IMG/VR virus record: IMGVR_UViG_3300032677_000017
Span: 19,020 to 83,019 of that record
Reading direction: 5' to 3' (one strand)
DNA length: 64,000 bases
DNA from: a virus
Position numbers and translations under genes: made by a program. Below are positions 63,250-64,000 of this stretch, piece by piece. The notes beneath the pieces are model-generated. The model had not been told where the DNA came from and did not search any database. It was given only the letters and a program-made list of their open reading frames with translations. The first letter of the stretch is position 1; each line of letters opens with the position of its first letter.

Positions 63250-63531
63250 GTGCGGGCTGAGGAAGCTGCCGAACGGGCTGCAATCCAAGCCGTAGAGGCT
63301 GAGCAGGAACGGCAAGCAACGGCGGCGCGCAAGGAAGCCGAAGAGAAGGCCGCCCGCGAAGCCAACAAAGAGCACTCCCGGAAGATCAACTCCGAGGCCC
63401 TCGAAGGCATCGTCCAGGCCATCGTGAGCGCCAACACCAACCTCGACGCTGACCAGATAACAGCGGTCGCCCGCGCCGTCACAGTCGCAATCATCAAGGG
63501 CGAAGTTCGCCACACCTCCATCACCTACTAA
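63250..63531 (+). CDS. C-terminal part of a coiled phage protein, start uncertain
   Basis: The frame encodes an Ala/Glu-rich coiled coil followed by INSEALEGIVQAIVSANTNLDADQITAVARAVTVAIIKGEVRHTSITY, a tail often found at the end of larger phage proteins. The frame is open from 63082 but the upstream part overlaps another gene and has poor coding character. A GTG at 63250 is one possible start. It may be a truncated gene. Confidence 0.4.
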   Translation: MRAEEAAERAAIQAVEAEQERQATAARKEAEEKAAREANKEHSRKINSEALEGIVQAIVSANTNLDADQITAVARAVTVAIIKGEVRHTSITY

Positions 63532-63549
63532 CCAGCAAGGAGACCGACC

Positions 63550-64000
63550 ATGGAAATTCTCAAGATCACAAAGGCTGATCTAAACGAGCGGAACGAATAC
63601 ACCCGCTCACGCGACCTTGAATTTGAAGGCCACATCGAAGTTGAAGCATCGCTCGGGCTGGTCAGCGTGCTCGGATTTATCCGAGCCGCCGGCGGGTTGT
63701 TCATCAAGGCCGGGTCGTCCATCAAGGCCGGGGAGTCCATCGAGGCCGGGGAGTTCATCAAGGCCGGGTCGTCCATCAAGGCCGGGGAGTTCATCAAGGC
63801 CGGGTCGTCCATCAAGGCCGGGTGGTCCATCAAGGCCGGGGAGTTCATCAAGGCCGGGTCGTCCATCGAGGCCGGGGAGTTCATCAAGGCCGGGTGGTCC
63901 ATCGAGGCCGGGGAGTACATCAAGGCCGGGTCGTCCATCAAGGCCGGGGAGTACATCAAGGCCGGGTCGTCCATCGAGGCCGGGTCGTCCATCAAGGCCG
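63550..64000 (+). CDS. hexapeptide-repeat protein (beta-helix), cut by window edge
   Basis: ATG after AAGGAGACCGACC opens MEILKITKADLNERNEYTRS. From about residue 55 the frame is an almost perfect [S/E][I]xAGx repeat (for example SIKAGW, SIEAGE, YIKAGS), about 16 units so far and still open at the edge. Regular six-residue repeats with Ile and Ala-Gly suggest a left-handed parallel beta-helix. Likely a surface, spike or decoration protein, or an unknown intracellular scaffold. Confidence 0.65.
   Translation, partial: MEILKITKADLNERNEYTRSRDLEFEGHIEVEASLGLVSVLGFIRAAGGLFIKAGSSIKAGESIEAGEFIKAGSSIKAGEFIKAGSSIKAGWSIKAGEFIKAGSSIEAGEFIKAGWSIEAGEYIKAGSSIKAGEYIKAGSSIEAGSSIKA
63702..64000. repeat. 18-bp tandem coding repeats
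   Basis: Units such as TCCATCAAGGCCGGG and variants recur every 18 bp to the window edge, each encoding one hexapeptide. Near-identity implies recent expansion. Confidence 0.85.

Noticed and set aside
63528-63995. Minus-strand ORF with MDDPAL-type repeats
   Set aside because: It is the shadow of the plus-strand hexapeptide gene, which has a ribosome site and a sensible N-terminus.
63702-64000. Regular tandem repeats that might suggest a CRISPR array
   Set aside because: The units are contiguous 18-bp repeats without spacers and stay in one open frame encoding hexapeptides.

Overview
This window is part of a large tailed-bacteriophage genome (Caudoviricetes). It is not a bacterial chromosome: genes are tightly packed, start and stop codons repeatedly overlap, and the window holds a full head-packaging-connector set, a replication module and a very large tRNA array. 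No tape measure, sheath or tail-tube gene was recognised, and the capsid genes are followed by connector and nozzle-like proteins and then several very large putative internal (ejected) proteins. A short-tailed, podovirus-like particle is therefore the best guess. No DNA polymerase, integrase or lysozyme was recognised, so the genome continues beyond the window. The host cannot be named. Most genes have strong AGGAGG-type ribosome binding sites.

Layout. (1) 1-2,700, minus strand: a Ro60-like TROVE/vWA protein, an HNH nuclease, a tRNA, and tRNA-like and hairpin RNAs behind one promoter. (2) 2,796-3,503: a lone plus-strand gene. (3) 3,494-30,555, minus strand: the virion module, transcribed right to left from a basic microprotein and scaffold-like proteins through the major capsid protein, connectors, a 1,442-residue nozzle-like protein and a GNAT-like protein to four giant internal proteins. 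The last of these is a 1,505-residue polyvalent protein. (4) 30,755-34,513, plus strand: a compact four-gene cassette (GT4 glycosyltransferase, B12-type radical SAM enzyme, methyltransferase, GT2-like protein) set inside the virion module. (5) 34,514-40,341, minus strand: portal, large and small terminase, and a membrane-anchored protein. (6) 40,500-46,713: DUF1064 nuclease, Phd-like protein, XRE regulators, SSB, DnaB helicase, an O-like initiator carrying iterons, and a second vWA protein. (7) 46,900-55,700: about 38 tRNA genes on two convergent strands, which together with the tRNA at 2.5 kb cover all 20 amino acids. They are interrupted by five homing-endonuclease genes and mixed with a two-piece (circularly permuted) tmRNA, a stop-codon-independent GGQ release-factor domain protein, an adenine methylase and microproteins. 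(8) 55,800-59,400, minus strand: small early-type genes (MazG-like, HNH, zinc ribbons, small membrane proteins). (9) 59,400-64,000, plus strand: a non-coding control region, then small conserved phage genes ending in a hexapeptide-repeat protein cut by the window edge.

The genes suggest a phage that carries its own translation and RNA quality-control kit: an all-20 tRNA set, a tmRNA, a GGQ rescue factor and a Ro60-like protein. Several promoters share a GTTACC box placed 9 bp upstream of the -35 element. Several genes, including homing endonucleases, have a -10 element only 5-7 nt before the start codon and are probably translated from leaderless mRNA. The most novel items are the phage-borne permuted tmRNA beside a GGQ protein, the four-gene sugar/radical-SAM cassette inside the virion operon, and the tRNA-like RNA co-directional with the TROVE gene.
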